From the NCBI RefSeq assembly GCF_041146795.1, contig NC_135173.1, positions 54,066,365 to 54,130,364 on the forward strand: a DNA stretch of 64,000 nucleotides, written 5' to 3'. A model generated the notes under the pieces. It was given only the letters and a program-made list of their open reading frames with translations, had not been told where the DNA came from and did no database searches. The first letter of the stretch is position 1. The number at the start of each line of letters is the position of its first letter. The translations under genes were made by a program, and so were the position numbers. This document shows, in pieces, positions 34,136-47,896 of the stretch. Origin of the DNA: Maylandia zebra. Lineage: Eukaryota; Chordata; Actinopteri; Cichliformes; Cichlidae.

Positions 34136-37100
34136 CGTCTTCCTCTTTCCCACGTTCCCTCGCTGGGTCTCTTGGACTCTTCTCCGTGCCAGTCGGAGGG
34201 AAGAGGAGAGGAGGATGAAGAAGGGGTGACGGGGGGAAGGGTGTGGATTGAATCCAAAGTCTCCTCACGCTGAATATCTATGTGTTTCCTTCAAGGAGGA
34301 CCACTCCAGCTACCTATAAGGAGAGGGCATGGGGAGAGGATGTGTTAAAGCAATAAAACGGAACAAAAAATTATGCGAACAAGGGGATAAATAAAGAAAC
34401 TTAAATGGAATACAGTTCATTCTTTTGCAGCCACAGAGCAAATCCTACTTCCTTTGAAGCCATGGACCACTAGAGGGAAGGACTCTGGTGTCAGTGTCAG
34501 CTGTGTCATGTCTGCATTAGCAGATTTCTACAGGCGACCACACCAGAGCCTCTGCACTCCTTTTCAAAAAAGGATTAGCACCCATTAAATCTGTGTAGAA
34601 AATGTTAATGGGTCTGGAGAAGCTCTGTCACTTATGATTAGTGGGGTCGCTGAGAACAGGTAAAGGGGAAGCCTGAGAAACAGCAGATTACTGAACCCAG
34701 AAGTCATTAAGTAGCAAATAAAAAAAAACTAGCTGAAACTGGAAAGTGGTCACATTTGTACGGCAGGGAGCAGCTTGAGCTGAGCAGTATGGGTCTGGGC
34801 AAAAGAGACACGCGATTGTGTCAAATAAAAATGGGAGACTTTACATCTGGAAACATCTCAATTAAAAAATGGATCGTTTATAGCTCTTTTCAGTTTTTAC
34901 TTTCAACTTTTAACATCCCTGATTTGTATTTTATATCACAAATAAAGTTGTTGCTGTTGGGTTTTTTCTCAGTGAATGTTTCTAAAAGTTATTCAACAGG
35001 GTGCAATGAGAAAACAGCAATAAAGACCTAACATGTATCTAAAGAGTTCATTTGCTCCCACTGTACATTTGGATTTCTGCGCTAACCCTAAATGTCCAGT
35101 TGACATTCCCAACGACACAGAAAAGCCTTCTGGAAAGATATTGGAGATCTCGCTGCTAGGCAGATGTTTGAATGCATCCAATAAGAACATAGAGGGGCAT
35201 CGATGACCTGCACCTGCCCTGCCTCTGAGGTCACAGGGTAAAAGACAAAAAAGCCAGAGCACTCTCATTTCACAGATATGTTCATCCACCCTCACACCAT
35301 ATTAGATTATAACATACTGTAGAGGATTAAAAGAAAGACTGAGCCACCCATTCCCAAGTAGGACTGTCGGAGTGCATGACAGTCAGCTTGGACCCGCTCC
35401 TGCCCTAATGTAAGCCTACAGGCATGTTTTAACACAGCCAATACTAAACCCCTGGGAAATCTCTCAGAGCACATTAAATCCATCCAGGCGGTATCACCAG
35501 TTTTCAGGACCGAAGCCTGCTGGAGAGTCCTCAGTTATCCTGGAGGTGACACTAAGCCATGGATGACAGTTTGCATGTCTCTCTGATCTCTGGCTGGCTT
35601 TGTGCCTGAAGACGTGACATGCACTTCTAAAGCCCTGCATTCATTCACAAATCACTTCAGAGAGCAGGACGCTGTGCAGCAGGTAGCCACTTTCAAGATG
35701 ATATGTGTTAACGATTCAGCATCATTACACTGGCAGGGGAAGATCGCCACAGGGGGAAACACTTGTCCAAAAAGTTAATGTCGGTTAGGACATTGGAGTT
35801 TTATCAGCTTTATTTTAAAGTCTTTTGGGTGTCAGGAAGTACATCAGGAACACCAGAGACTTAATCCGTGTTTGTATATGCACATGCAAATGTTTCAAAG
35901 CATAATCAATCCTGGCCTACTGACACATTAAAAAGCAATCGGACCATTTTTAGATTCACCGCGAGAGGGCGCTGTTTTACAGGCACTGTATATAAAGTCT
36001 AAGAGACCCTCTCTCCTCCGCGCTATTCTCACGCACACAGAGTCACGTTAAACGCATGGTTTCACGAGAGAATCGGAAATAAATACAAAGAAAAACCAAA
36101 GAGTCCTACATCAAAGAACAAGCGGGCATGCCGGACACACCATTAAACACGAGCCAAACTCCGGGGCGCCCGCATGGATACATAAGAATAATGACAAACC
36201 GTGCAATAAACTATCAGCTCCTCTAAGATGACTCCCGCAAAACAATTTAAAAAATTAAAAAGCACACACACTTGTACACTGCTGGTAGTAGAGAAACAGC
36301 CGGAGGTCTGATAAAAGTTAGTTTCCTTATATTCCGCCAAGTGAGGGGAGAGTCCAGTGATAAAACTCCGCCAGTACTCAGGTTTGTCCTAGACTGTCAG
36401 AGAGCATGGGGGGCGATGGTAGGACCTCCTCCCACTCCTCCAGCTGGGTGTCCCGCAGCTCACTCTTGCCTTCACTGGGGGTGGGGGGTGGGGGGGTTCA
36501 CTCGTGTGTGACATCAGTAGGTAGACTACTCAGCTTTTTCATTCATAAACTATCGACTGCCGACTGGTTGGTAAAGAGACCCGAGAGAGGCACGCTGCCC
36601 CTCCCTTCAAGCAATTTACCCATCACAAGGAGGCAGATTTTGGGTGCTGGGATCACTCCTCCTGCTCTGTCTCACACACACATACGTCCACTGCTTTTGT
36701 GAAACGATACATTTGTTGGAATAAATATTTTTTCTTTGTTTTGCACAAAGCAAGAATCACGCTGTTTCCTATTCCGCAAACAGCTCATTGCAGGGACAAA
36801 ATAATCCAATCCTTTAATTAACTGCTAAAGCTGAAAAAATAAAATAGTCCAAGGAAATCTATATCAACAATACTTATAAATCATGTAACCTATTATTGAG
36901 ACTTTAAACATTACAACCCTGTTATGTGAAAACAAATGGCTACCACCCCCCCTACCCAACCAATGGAAATGAGCTCAGAAAGTCACCACACTGATGAAAA
37001 ACAGCGTATTTTTTCATCCAGGTCAGAAAGTGTTGGACCTGGTCTATCTACCAGATTACTCTTTTAATGTATGTAAGTTGTACAGGCCCGTGATTCGGTA

Positions 37101-37523
37101 TTTGCATGTACTCTGGTGATTTTAAACGAAAAAACCCCACCAATTTGAAGTTTTACTCTATACGATAGTTAAGCACACACGGTGCAATAACACATATAAT
37201 TATGTGATCCTACAGATCCGCAAAATACACTACTCTCTTGTGATTTGCGGCACTTTTAACCCTGTATAGATTTTTATCAACAACATGGATAATTTTGCTA
37301 AGCAACTCTTCTCAGTACAGCTAGCCAATGCTGAATTTGAATTAGGTTGTTTTATCTAGCTAGCCTTACGAATTTCCCTTCTTTGAAGCGCACCTGTGAG
37401 TGAGCTGAAAAGTAACGAGCCCACTGTTTGTAGTATGTGAAAAATATCATTAACTTTGAAACACGGGTTAATGCAGTGTCCTACCTGCAGGAATGTGACC
37501 TTTGAAATAGGCACAAATCTTAC
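34136..37523 (-). other. egfl7: egfl7 upstream region
   Basis: 5' UTR and probable promoter/enhancer sequence of egfl7. A CTTATAG acceptor-like site near 34315 could begin the 5' UTR exon carrying the start codon. No additional coding exon is convincing here. Confidence 0.45.
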
Positions 37524-37621
37524 CCTTGCAGTATGAGGTCGTCAGGTGCGTGTGCGCGCGCAGGCTGAGCGGCGGCCATGAGCACGCGCCGCTGGACCGG
37601 CGGGTAACGAGACATTTCCAT
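37524..37621 (-). CDS. Candidate first coding exon in a CpG-rich island
   Basis: Minus-strand ATG (37621-37619) opens 32 codons beginning MEMSRYPPVQRRVLMAAAQP and runs into a consensus donor GTAAGA after 37524, ending in phase 2. The surrounding 100 bp is much more GC/CpG rich than its neighbours, as at a promoter. The product is not recognised. The phase matches the acceptor of egfl7 coding exon 2 (33501), so it could be an alternative egfl7 5' exon. Equally it could be a 5' UTR exon with an upstream ORF, or another gene. Confidence 0.35.
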
Positions 37622-40600
37622 GGTGCCAGTTTCTTTTAAGAGCTTCTAGCGTTGGTGCATCGAATTAAAAAACCCTCGCTCTTCATTCGAGGTGCTCCCT
37701 CTGAGTCGACTGGCGGCAAATGAAATGTCTTTGGGCGTATTTCACTTGCTTTTTATGCAAAGCTTCCTGTGGAACGCAGGAATTGGATGGACAATCCCAA
37801 ACCGGAATTCCTGTGAGTGTTTGCCGCTGATAAAACCCCCTCTCATGCACAAACACTCTCCATCCTGCTCAAACCGCTTGGCGAATCTGATTTTGAAGCA
37901 TTTTTTTCTCCCCCACCACCACGTCCATTGTGACATTTTTAGTTTTTTTTTTTACGGCAAGTGCCTCCAGTCTTCTCACCTCACGGCCTCCTGCTGCCTA
38001 TGCAAATATAGAGAACAGTGAAGCTCGCACTAGGCCCAGTGCAACAGCACTTACTACTATTCCATTAGAGGGTAGAGTCGAGTTTACAACTGTTTAAGGT
38101 CACTGCCAGATCAAATCTGTGAAATTGCAGCTTGTTACATGATAAGTAAGTAGATTCTTTTCCCTGCTTGCATGCATCCATTGTAGATCAGTGCAGTGCA
38201 GTGGGACAAATGGTAGCCTGTAACTCATTGTCAGACCACTATTATTATATTAAGAAAAAAAAGAGACTTTCCTGATCACCTCCCTTATATGTCTCACTCC
38301 CACCTCCACAGTAATGACCAACAGTTTGATAAACTGCAAACCCCAAACTTCTCCTGACATTTTCCAGATGCATGAATTCACTTTAGAATTCCCATCTTTA
38401 GAATTCCTTCCTTGTGATTCACTTTTTGAATCCTTGTTTGTTTACCTGACGTGTGAGAACTCATTCGTTTGTTGGGTTAAATCGCCGCGCTCAGTCTTGT
38501 AAAGCTCCTGGAGCGTGTTGGATGTGTTCCTGCCTGTGTTCATAGGAATCTCATTTGAACCAAAGTGCATTTCGGTGGCTGCAGCTGACATTGTATCAGC
38601 AACAGGCTCCTCAACCTTCTCATTTAAACTGAGTTTAACTTTGACAAATCCGATGAGAAGGATTTAGTGTGCAGAGCTGCTCTGCTGCACATGCATTTAT
38701 GTGTGCGTGCACACTCAGACAACTTCAGTGTGTGCATTTAGGGTGAGCTTTAAGTGGCAGAAACCGGAACTTTCCTTCTGCACTAATGATAAATGCCTTG
38801 ATTTTTAAAAAATATGTATTTGTGTTCTGGCTTGTTTCTCTTTGTTATGCAATGATGCTGCTGTGGGGGATGTTTGGCCCTTTTTTAAGTGTTTGTTCAA
38901 GAGCTTATATTGACTAAATCAGACCCTCCCAGCATACAAAGAACTATTTTCTCCGATAACAAAGAGCCTACGTGCTGAGGCACCATGGGAACCTTTGACT
39001 TTGGGGTCGCAGGTGAGCATGCACCTTCAGCTCTGATTGCTCAGAGGGGGCGCATTAGAATAAGATGCAAAAATCAGCGTGGGCTTGTTTGTCAGCGCAT
39101 TAGCCTGTGTGTGTTTGTATATTAAGGCTTGTGTAACAAAGTGGGAGGGTGCCTCTTTTTTCCTTTCTTTTTTTTAAGGAACTTTCATTCTTTGAAATCA
39201 AGACTTGGCTGACAAAAGCAAAATCATGTAGCTACTGTTCCAGATTTGTCCCAGAGAAGATGTGGGGGGAGGGGGGGGGGGATGAAAAAAAGAAGCAAAG
39301 CAGCACTTCCTCTTCAAAAGGAAACAGGAAAAGGCTGGGGGAGTGAGATTCTGGAGCCTGCTCCCTTGGAACAATAAAAATCTCACTTTGACAGGAAACG
39401 GATCTGCGTCAAAGAAGGCCTGACAGATTTTACTAAAGGGCAGTAGCAGTGACCCTGGATGGGGCATGAACAAGAGGGCAGCTGTTCCCCGACAATAACT
39501 CATTTAACTCAATAACTTATTACTTGCATTTTGAAAACACAGATTCCAAATCAGTGCTGAGGAGAAAGCTGCGTTAGTATGAATGCAGAGAATGGGGAGT
39601 AATGGGCAAACTTTTACAAGAATACACGGCTAATACGTGCACATCAGATACTTCTTAAAAAGGGAGTCAAGGAAAATCTAAATTATTAAAAGAGCAGCGA
39701 GTTGTTGCTCCCAGCAAGCCTGCTAGTCTGTTAGGCCATTCGCAAAAGCATGCAGACCTTTTAGAGAAACGTAAGTGTGGAGACGATTCCTTTTCCTACC
39801 AAGTGTTAAATTCAAGTTTTACTTCAAGTTTTTTTTAAAGCTTGCGTCATCCTTAATCAGTGTCGTGTGCCAGTGGAGCAACATAATCAACATAAAAGCC
39901 ACTTTTAGGGTGAGATCTAACATTTTAGAAAAGGGACGCCAAAGTAGTGACTGATTGTGTTTTAGGTTTTACTGTTAAATAGTCAGTATGACAGTATGTA
40001 GATGCAGTAGTTTCACATAGTTTCTCTATTTCCAATCTCTGTGTTAATATAACCTTGGAATTTACAGAGGAGTTGCGAAGTATTTGATTTTGCCAAAGCC
40101 CTGCTGATTCATTCTGCTGAACAAGACTAGAGGTGCAGCCAGTGTCTCTGCTCTGATTTCCATGCTGAGCAGCCAAGCAGGACATCCTGTTGTCCAAGTC
40201 CTGCCACTAGTACCATCACTCCCCTGTCACCCCCAAAGCCAAAGCATGCAATCCTCCAAAACCATCGTGTTAATGACTTCATGTTGGTGGTCTCAGTGCT
40301 TCCTCTGTTCCGGAGCCAGACTATATCACACTATAGTTTGAGACTGATTGTGAACTCTTACAGACCCAACAAAACTATAAAATATCTCGTGAAAAATTTG
40401 TCTTATTTAGTTCTAACAAGTTTCAGGAAAATATTGATCGAGTGTTAGTCCTTCTTAACGACTCTATTTACTCTGTGAGATCTCCCAAAAAAAATTCATG
40501 AAAAATTTGCAAACTTCCATATGGTTCCTTAAAAATCACTTCCTAAAATATGGCATATTCTGGTATTTGTCCACTGAAAAACACATTTGGTACACTATTC

Positions 40601-43600
40601 TACTGAAATAAGTTAATTAGGTTGTCACTTTAAAAAAAACTCTAAAGAAAAAGGTTTCACTGTCGTGCTTTAGAAATGAGATCTGGGAACCGCTTTATTT
40701 AATTTCTGAAACAGGGCATAGGCCTGTAGAGTGTTGTCTACATTTGTTCATTTATTTTATTCATTTGTTTATCCTCTGATCTCTTCTTTTTCCATCACCC
40801 CCAACTTGTTGTTGCAGTTACTTGCCTCTCCCTGTTAAAAGAGACTTTTTAATTGCCACTGTTGCTAAGTGCTTGCTCACAGGGGGTTATCTAATAATTC
40901 TCTCAATTATTATACGGTCTTGACATTACAATGTATGGCAATTGTTGTTGTGATGTGGTGCTATATAAATAAAGCTGAACTGAATTGAATTGGTGTGTTT
41001 TCAACAAAAAGACCACTATTTGTTAGATCAGCCACAAGAAGATCTCTTCATCTTGCCCTGTTTTGCAGAAAAGGTGTCAAATAATACTGTTATTCTGTAA
41101 GGGTTGCTTTCATGTTTCTTTTCTGGCCTGATTGATATACCCCCTTTTATGGCCTCTTTTTCATAGAGTAATTTTTTGCTCCTCCTGCCAGCTCTCTGTG
41201 TCAGTCTGTCAACAGTGTGGACTTTAAGCACATTCCCCAGAAACACACGTGAGTCTGATTGGTTTATTTACCGTAGTAATCACATTCTCCTGCTCTGAGG
41301 ATATTCTGAACAGTGGCCATGTTAGTTGTGGCTTAAAGTCGATCCAACATTTGTTCTTGTTGTGTGTTAAGTGTGGGTGCTGTCATTGCTTAGCCGCACA
41401 AATCCTAAAATATTTTCTCCATTCATCCAGCATGATTTAATGTTAGTTCACACACAGATATTTATTGCCTAGGTGAGGTGTCACAGCGAGGAGTGATGTT
41501 TTATGAAGAGAAATGCTAATATGTCCTGGATATGAGATCCACGATACCATTGCCAGCTCTAATGATGTATTTGGTGTTTTACTGAGGGGTTTTTTTCCGC
41601 TATTCTTAGATTTACCTTCTGTTTTGTTTTTTCAAACTTTTGCAGAAATAGGAGCGTTAGGAGCGCTTTTTATTTTCTCTTTGGATGAATAGGCATGATC
41701 TTTACAGAATATTACATTAAAATAGTAATTTCTTTCCAAAGAGTGCTGCTCATAAAGATTTCTAAAGAGTACATTTTCCTGGCTAGAGGACAAGATGAGA
41801 TTGCTTAAGTCTTTAGGATTCCTCTACATGACTTTAAAGTCTTGAATGGCATTCTACCTAATTCATGCTGCTTGTGTACAAATATTTTACTGAGAAAAGA
41901 GCAAACTAGATATTTTGGCAGGATTTTGACGTGCTTATAGTTTCATCATCAGATAATGCTTACTACCTTAGCTATCTTTGTCTTCTTGTTAGGACAAACA
42001 GAAATGTTGTAATTGAGAAATTTTAGGCCAGCACCAAAAAGGGGCAGAGGCAACAAGACTAGAAAAGGTGTGTAAAGATATATAGCAACTAATAGGCCTA
42101 AAAAAAGATGTGTGGAGACATGGTTCAACAGTAAATAGCATTTTTCAACATTATCAATGGTCCAATAAATTCAAAGTGTCAGAAAAGACCCTCAAATCAA
42201 GGCTGAAACCCAATAATTAATGGCTGTGATCGTCAGGCACCAAAGTGCATTACAACAGGCACTAAAGGAGGACAGGGACATGTCTGAAAACTGCTGTCAG
42301 TGAACAGGGTTTGTTGCTACATCCATAAATCCAAGTTGCCTTTTTTAAGAATGACCATGCTGTTTAAGTAAAACTCTACACCACATTATTTTCAATTCTC
42401 CAAAGACTTACAAAGACTTGTTAAGTATAGAACACAGTGGTAACAATTTAGATCCACATCTAAATGTTTTTGAAATAACTGTTGGTGTTATATACAAATG
42501 AGCCTTTTTTAAAATTACAGTTTTGAGTTTGGATATTTGATACATTTCAAGTTTACAATTTTCAATATTATAGACTTAAAACTGTCTTCATAATAATTGT
42601 ATTCAGTTTTTAAATTTTACACTAACATGGTCAGGGTTGTAGCTTAGAGCAAGTGTTCAGGCCAGATTATAGATGCACTAAATAAAAGGGTATGAAAGCT
42701 CCACTTGGGTCAAGAACAATTCTACTAGTTGGCTACCTGTTTATTGTTCCGCTGTAAAAATTGGGGCAAAATTTAATTGAACTTTTGCCATCAACGGTGA
42801 GCTCTGCGTAAACCAACATATAAAAGTTCTGAAAGTCTGCTCTGAAAGTTAGAGGCTCAACATAATCGATTCCCTTCTTGCAGTAACCAAAGAAGCCAAG
42901 TCAGTCAATTCTATAGATTTTGATGCCAGTCTGGAGCCGCTTTGATGACAGCCACAAGGATTTTGTCTGCACTGCTGAGTGGAGGGATATTGCACCAAAA
43001 AGGCTGAGTGACATCAGGCTGGAGCAGAGGGGGGGATTCTGCTCAGCCAGGCAGCCATCTGTTCCTGCGCTGAGACAAAGTCCACGGTTCATTAAAGGCA
43101 AGACCACCAACATGTTGGCGGTTTCTTCCTAAGATGTGCTACACAATCTCTTGCTTACTTTCAACAAGTTAGCAACATGCTAATGTCATGTATATAATAA
43201 TATGTCATGCATATTTGAATTAAGGTTAAGTAAACCGATGATTCTGTCGATACGTTCCCATCAGCGCTTCCCAGTGTTTACTACAGATTAGCAAAATCTC
43301 AGTGGTAAATGTTTTACCAACTGCACTTCTTTTGTAACTTTTGCAAACAAAAGTCCAAAAAATCATGGTGCACTTAAAAAGAAAGCGACGCACTCCTTTT
43401 AGGCACTTTCCTTTCAGCAGGCCACAGACGTTTTTTTTTTTGTTTTTTTTTGGGAGGGGGTTGGAGGGGGGGTTGGTTTGCTTTTTTTTAGCTGGTGCAG
43501 ACAAAACACAGTATCAGTGTGAGTTAAAACTCAACTGTTGTCAGTGAAGCAGAATGACTTCTTGCACTGATGAGAGTTTTATGAGAATCCACCTCGGAGA

Positions 43601-45000
43601 CCCCCGCCGTGCTCTTTCTGTCAGGTTACAACTTGATTCTGATTGATGTGAACTGAGCATTAAAGTGGACCACCACAGCTTATGAGGGAGAGTGCAGTCT
43701 TGCAGTGCAGTTCTGTAATGACATACAGTGCTGTCTGAAATATTGTATTTACAGAGCCATCAGCAAACCACAGAGGGAATACCAGCTGAATGCTGTTGCT
43801 TTCTCCTAAAGTCTTAATGATAGGTTCATTAAAAAGGTATCTTGCTCTCTAACTAAGCACAGATGGCTGACAAGCAGTTATGGCATATCAAACAGGGGAG
43901 ATTTATGTCAAACCGCAGCTGAACCTCGGAAACTCTGCACAACAGTCTCAACATTACATCTATTTGAGCTCTTGCCTGCCTCTGTTTTTACACAAGATCT
44001 AAAGCTGCACTGTCCCTGACATTGATTTAGGATAAATGTGACCATTCACAGCATCTATGGAGGGCAAACCAAGGCAAATTTAAACTGACAGTTCGCTCAG
44101 CATTGTTTTAAACATACCTGTTTAAATTATATCGCCACCAACTGGAAACATAGTCTTTGGTTTCCCTCTAACAGTGCCAATCAAAATTCACTGAAAAAGA
44201 AAGATTATCAAATAGAGCGACCTCTCCAAATGAGACAAATTGGCCTCTCTTTGATGGGGCTTACAGCTACTGTACACAGGCTTTATGAGACAAAGTACTC
44301 TCATAACTTTGTCAAAGACATTAGCAGCAGAGCACTAATGTGCCCACAAAAGTGTGTGTGGTATTGCACCGTCCCAAAAATGTCTCAAATGCAATAGCAC
44401 TGATGGCACCAAGGAGCTGATGATGGCATTAGGAAATAAATGGAGGCAAGGAAGGGTAGTAAAAGAAGGGAAAGTGTGTGTCTGCCACGAAACGATTTTA
44501 GCACAAACCCTTTATCCATTTGCCAAAAGCAGTGTGGTGCACAACACACCCATGTTTATTCTTCACAGTGTCACAATAGCTCAAATTGTTTGACATTTTG
44601 GGAAATGCTCATTACATATGCACTCACTATGAAGCGAGAACTAGCTGCGGGTTAGCTTATGTTAATATAACTATGTCTGGAGGTAAAAAACTGGTCAATA
44701 TAGAATGTTTAAACACACTAATTGTTATGTTTAATGAAAGCAGCTCACCATCTTTGAGCTAAAGCTTCATGTTTCCTCATCTGACTCTTGGCAGGAGAGT
44801 GAATTTGCAAAATGTCAAACTGTTCCTATATATGGGATGAAATAAGTGACAGTCTGCTTAACAATGTTTCTTTATTTTTCACTTTTGCATGTGTGCAGTT
44901 CAGAAGATTGTAGATTGTTTTCACATCAAGCTTTTAGATGTCGAACTAAACCAAAGTCACTGAATTACGCAAGCCTGCAACGGTTGCCAACAGCCCAAAA
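37622..45000. other. Gene-poor stretch
   Basis: No domain-bearing exon was recognised. A LINE 3' fragment lies near 40790-40990. Minus-strand open frames at 39925-40197 and 41028-41246 have fairly protein-like composition, but neither has convincing splice signals or a domain. Confidence 0.45.
40790..40990 (+). mobile_element. LINE 3'-end fragment
   Basis: CTCCCTGTTAAAAGAGACTT is followed by GTGCTTGCTCACAGGGGG, then a tail GTGCTATATAAATAAAGCTG with GAATTGAATTG repeats. This matches the 3' ends of fish L2-like LINEs as known from memory. No coding sequence remains. Confidence 0.65.
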
Positions 45001-45421
45001 GGGTGAGAATTCAGGCTCACATCTGTGAAGGCTCGTCAGACTGGCAGTGGAAAAGGTTTGCTGTGTTTCAGCCCAAATCCCTCTGCTGCTGACTGCAGTT
45101 TCCTAGAGAGTCATTAGTGGGACTGAAGCCTTTCTCGAGAAAAATGGTGGATTTCCGCATGTCTGTGAGCAGAGAATGAGGCATAACTTGAGATGTCCCA
45201 GGAGAGATATACCCACTTACAAATAAAAGCCTGTAGACACGCTGTTGGTGAGCACAGCATGACTTACATCCTGTCTTCACCAACACAATGGAAGTGCCAG
45301 GTGTCTGAAGATGTGGAAACCCACTGAGCCAGTCATCTTATTTGGGAATGTTAACAAGTATTTGAGTCGCACATTTTAAGCATCAAGTTGCGAACAGTGT
45401 GTAGCACAGATGAGCAGAGAT

Positions 45422-45422
<1 letters not shown>

Positions 45423-45454
<32 letters not shown>
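45423..45454. repeat. (CA)n microsatellite
   Basis: Uninterrupted CA dinucleotides. The open frames through it are artefacts. Confidence 0.95.
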
Positions 45455-45458
<4 letters not shown>

Positions 45459-47896
45459 AATACACACAGACTTCCTTTTAGGGGTCAGTGTTTATGTCAG
45501 TGTGCTGGGACTGCAGGGCTTGGTATGTCTGGAAACAAGGACAGACCTGCTACAGGATGTGAAGCGGGTGTGGTGCTCAAGTTTTTCTCAGTCTCCCACA
45601 GACCTTGGGACACATACAGGACGCGTACGACACACACGCACACAAAACCAGCTACGCGTGATTGGCTTGATTCGCTCCGACAAGAGAAAATAGACATAAA
45701 AAGCAATCTTGTGGGAGCCTTCGACTAAAAACTCCTTCATTCACAAACACAACCCACAAATAGTCCCCACAGTGCTTTCCCATCTTACTTATGCAGAGGT
45801 TAATGAACTTGTTTTGAATTCCTTCACCTACTTGACAGGAACTACATTCCGAGCCTTGAAAATAGCGGCTGAAACAAAGAGAGGAAGTGATGTGAGAGCA
45901 CTTCCTATCGACTCCCTTCTGAATTTATCTCAGTCCTGCAGACTCGCCTCCCACTTGGCCCCACCCTAAAAAAGGTTAAGACAAAAAAAAAAAAAGCATA
46001 CAGATATCTGAGCACCTCAGCACGGTTCACCCCGCCATTTGAGATCCAGCAAAACAAAATCTTCCAATTGTTCCCGGTCTTTGATCCCCCTGGTCCCGAG
46101 CCTTCACTCATTCTTTCAGTCAAGGTCAGTCTGGTTGGGATTATCCACCCCGGCTGGCCCAGACTTAATGTTTTTTAGTCAATTCCCTTAACTTAAAATA
46201 AATGTAGATGTATTGGCGGCGAAATCAGCAGGATACATCTGTAACAAGCGTTAGGGTGTATTTTGCGCTTGATTCAATATAAACCTGCTGTGAACTCTGA
46301 CCTCTGATTCATGTGGCATTCTGCCTCGGGGCCTGTGGCAGAAAGAAAATATCCTTGAGTGCAGAAGGTGGGTGTCTCGTTCGGGTTCCCTGCTCAAAAA
46401 GTCTGCACTTTTGCCTTGAATGTTTATTCTGTCACGATTCATTTGGATGTGACAAATGGTCACCGTGTAATCCACTTCTTTTTTCATAAATATGCAAAAC
46501 CCATAATTTACAATTTTCCTGCACTGTACAGGTACGTATGACTGACTCGAGAGCATATTTGCCACGAGATAAATGTCTAAACGTGGCTTTAATAAGCACA
46601 CAGCTAGAGTTCAATTTCATAAAAAATCATTAAGCAGGGCTATACGGTAGCATGAGGCTTTTAATGTTGATGTAATGGTTCTGTAGGCAACATTAGAGAA
46701 GGGAATTAGGGGTGAGAGACAGGAAGCGTCATTTAGTTACTGGCTCAATCTGCAGAAACAGATCTTCCGGTCAGCGGGCGCTTCCCTGTGTTAACACTAC
46801 AACAATATATGAGTCACATTGCAGGCTGATAGATGAGGAGATGAACAGGAGGGAAGGGTGGACTGCAACGGAGATAAAAGCCTAACAAAACCGTGCAGTA
46901 GTAGAAGTAGAAATCTATTGTGTGCAAGACAGATAGACAAAGAGGGTGGTCGGTTTGGCCAGCAGCATTAAAATGGGTAAGCTGGCTGTTCAGCTAACAG
47001 TGAAAATGGTGTAAAATGAATACCTTCTGTTGTGATTTGTGCGAGAGGAAAGCTCTGCGCTTAGGGTTTTGCGTCAAGATGAGGTTTAGTGTCAAGGCCG
47101 CCAGAGAGTGAAAGATGAATTACATACACAGCACTCCGTCTTCAATTCACCGTGGATATGCCGTGACCCTGTTACCAGTTGAGTTTTTTTTAAAGTAACT
47201 CAAGAAAAATAAATCTAGTCTTGCCTCGACTATACTTGGTCAGTATTAAGTTGCATTCAGGGACACAAAACAAGCCCGATCACTTGATTTCCTGCAACCT
47301 GCTGATGCTGATATTCTTTCTCTCAACCTCATCTCCACTCTCAGTCACTGGCACCATCTGCAGCATTTCCCAGCATGTAATATAGACATATTATTTAACA
47401 AAACAAAAAACAAAAACCCCCACATGTAGTAATGAAAAATCTAATAAAGTGTTGAAATCCCATACAGGGAAAATCCCCTCGGTTCTGTCATGTTTGCACA
47501 CAGGCACACACGCTAATACGGGTTCACGTTTCTCTCTGTCTGTATGAATACGTGTTGGACTTTCTGAGTAGAAGTAAGATTTAAAGACTGCTAAATATAA
47601 TGACGACCCATGCCCCCCTCCCCCAAATCTTGCTCCTAGCCAAAGGAAAAATCTGAGGTTCCCACCTTTAACAATCCTCTGCAGGCCCATCTGTCTTTCT
47701 TAAGAGCCTGTCAGTCAGTGCTGTGGGATTTATCAGGTTGATAAATGGACCAGCTCTCACATGAAAAGGCGCCATCCGAGGCTACCGGTCATAAAGTGGC
47801 TTAACGTGATTTTGGATGTCACCATCAAACAGCTGCTTGTCTCCAAATTTGTTCACACTACTGCCTTAAAAAATTAATATTTGTTTGGTTTTCAAA

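Noticed and set aside
35988..35997. TATATAAAG box on the plus strand
   Set aside because: No plus-strand gene follows and egfl7 is on the other strand. Probably chance in AT-rich DNA.
45388..45728. Open frames over the CA microsatellite
   Set aside because: Thr-His repeats are direct translations of (CA)n.
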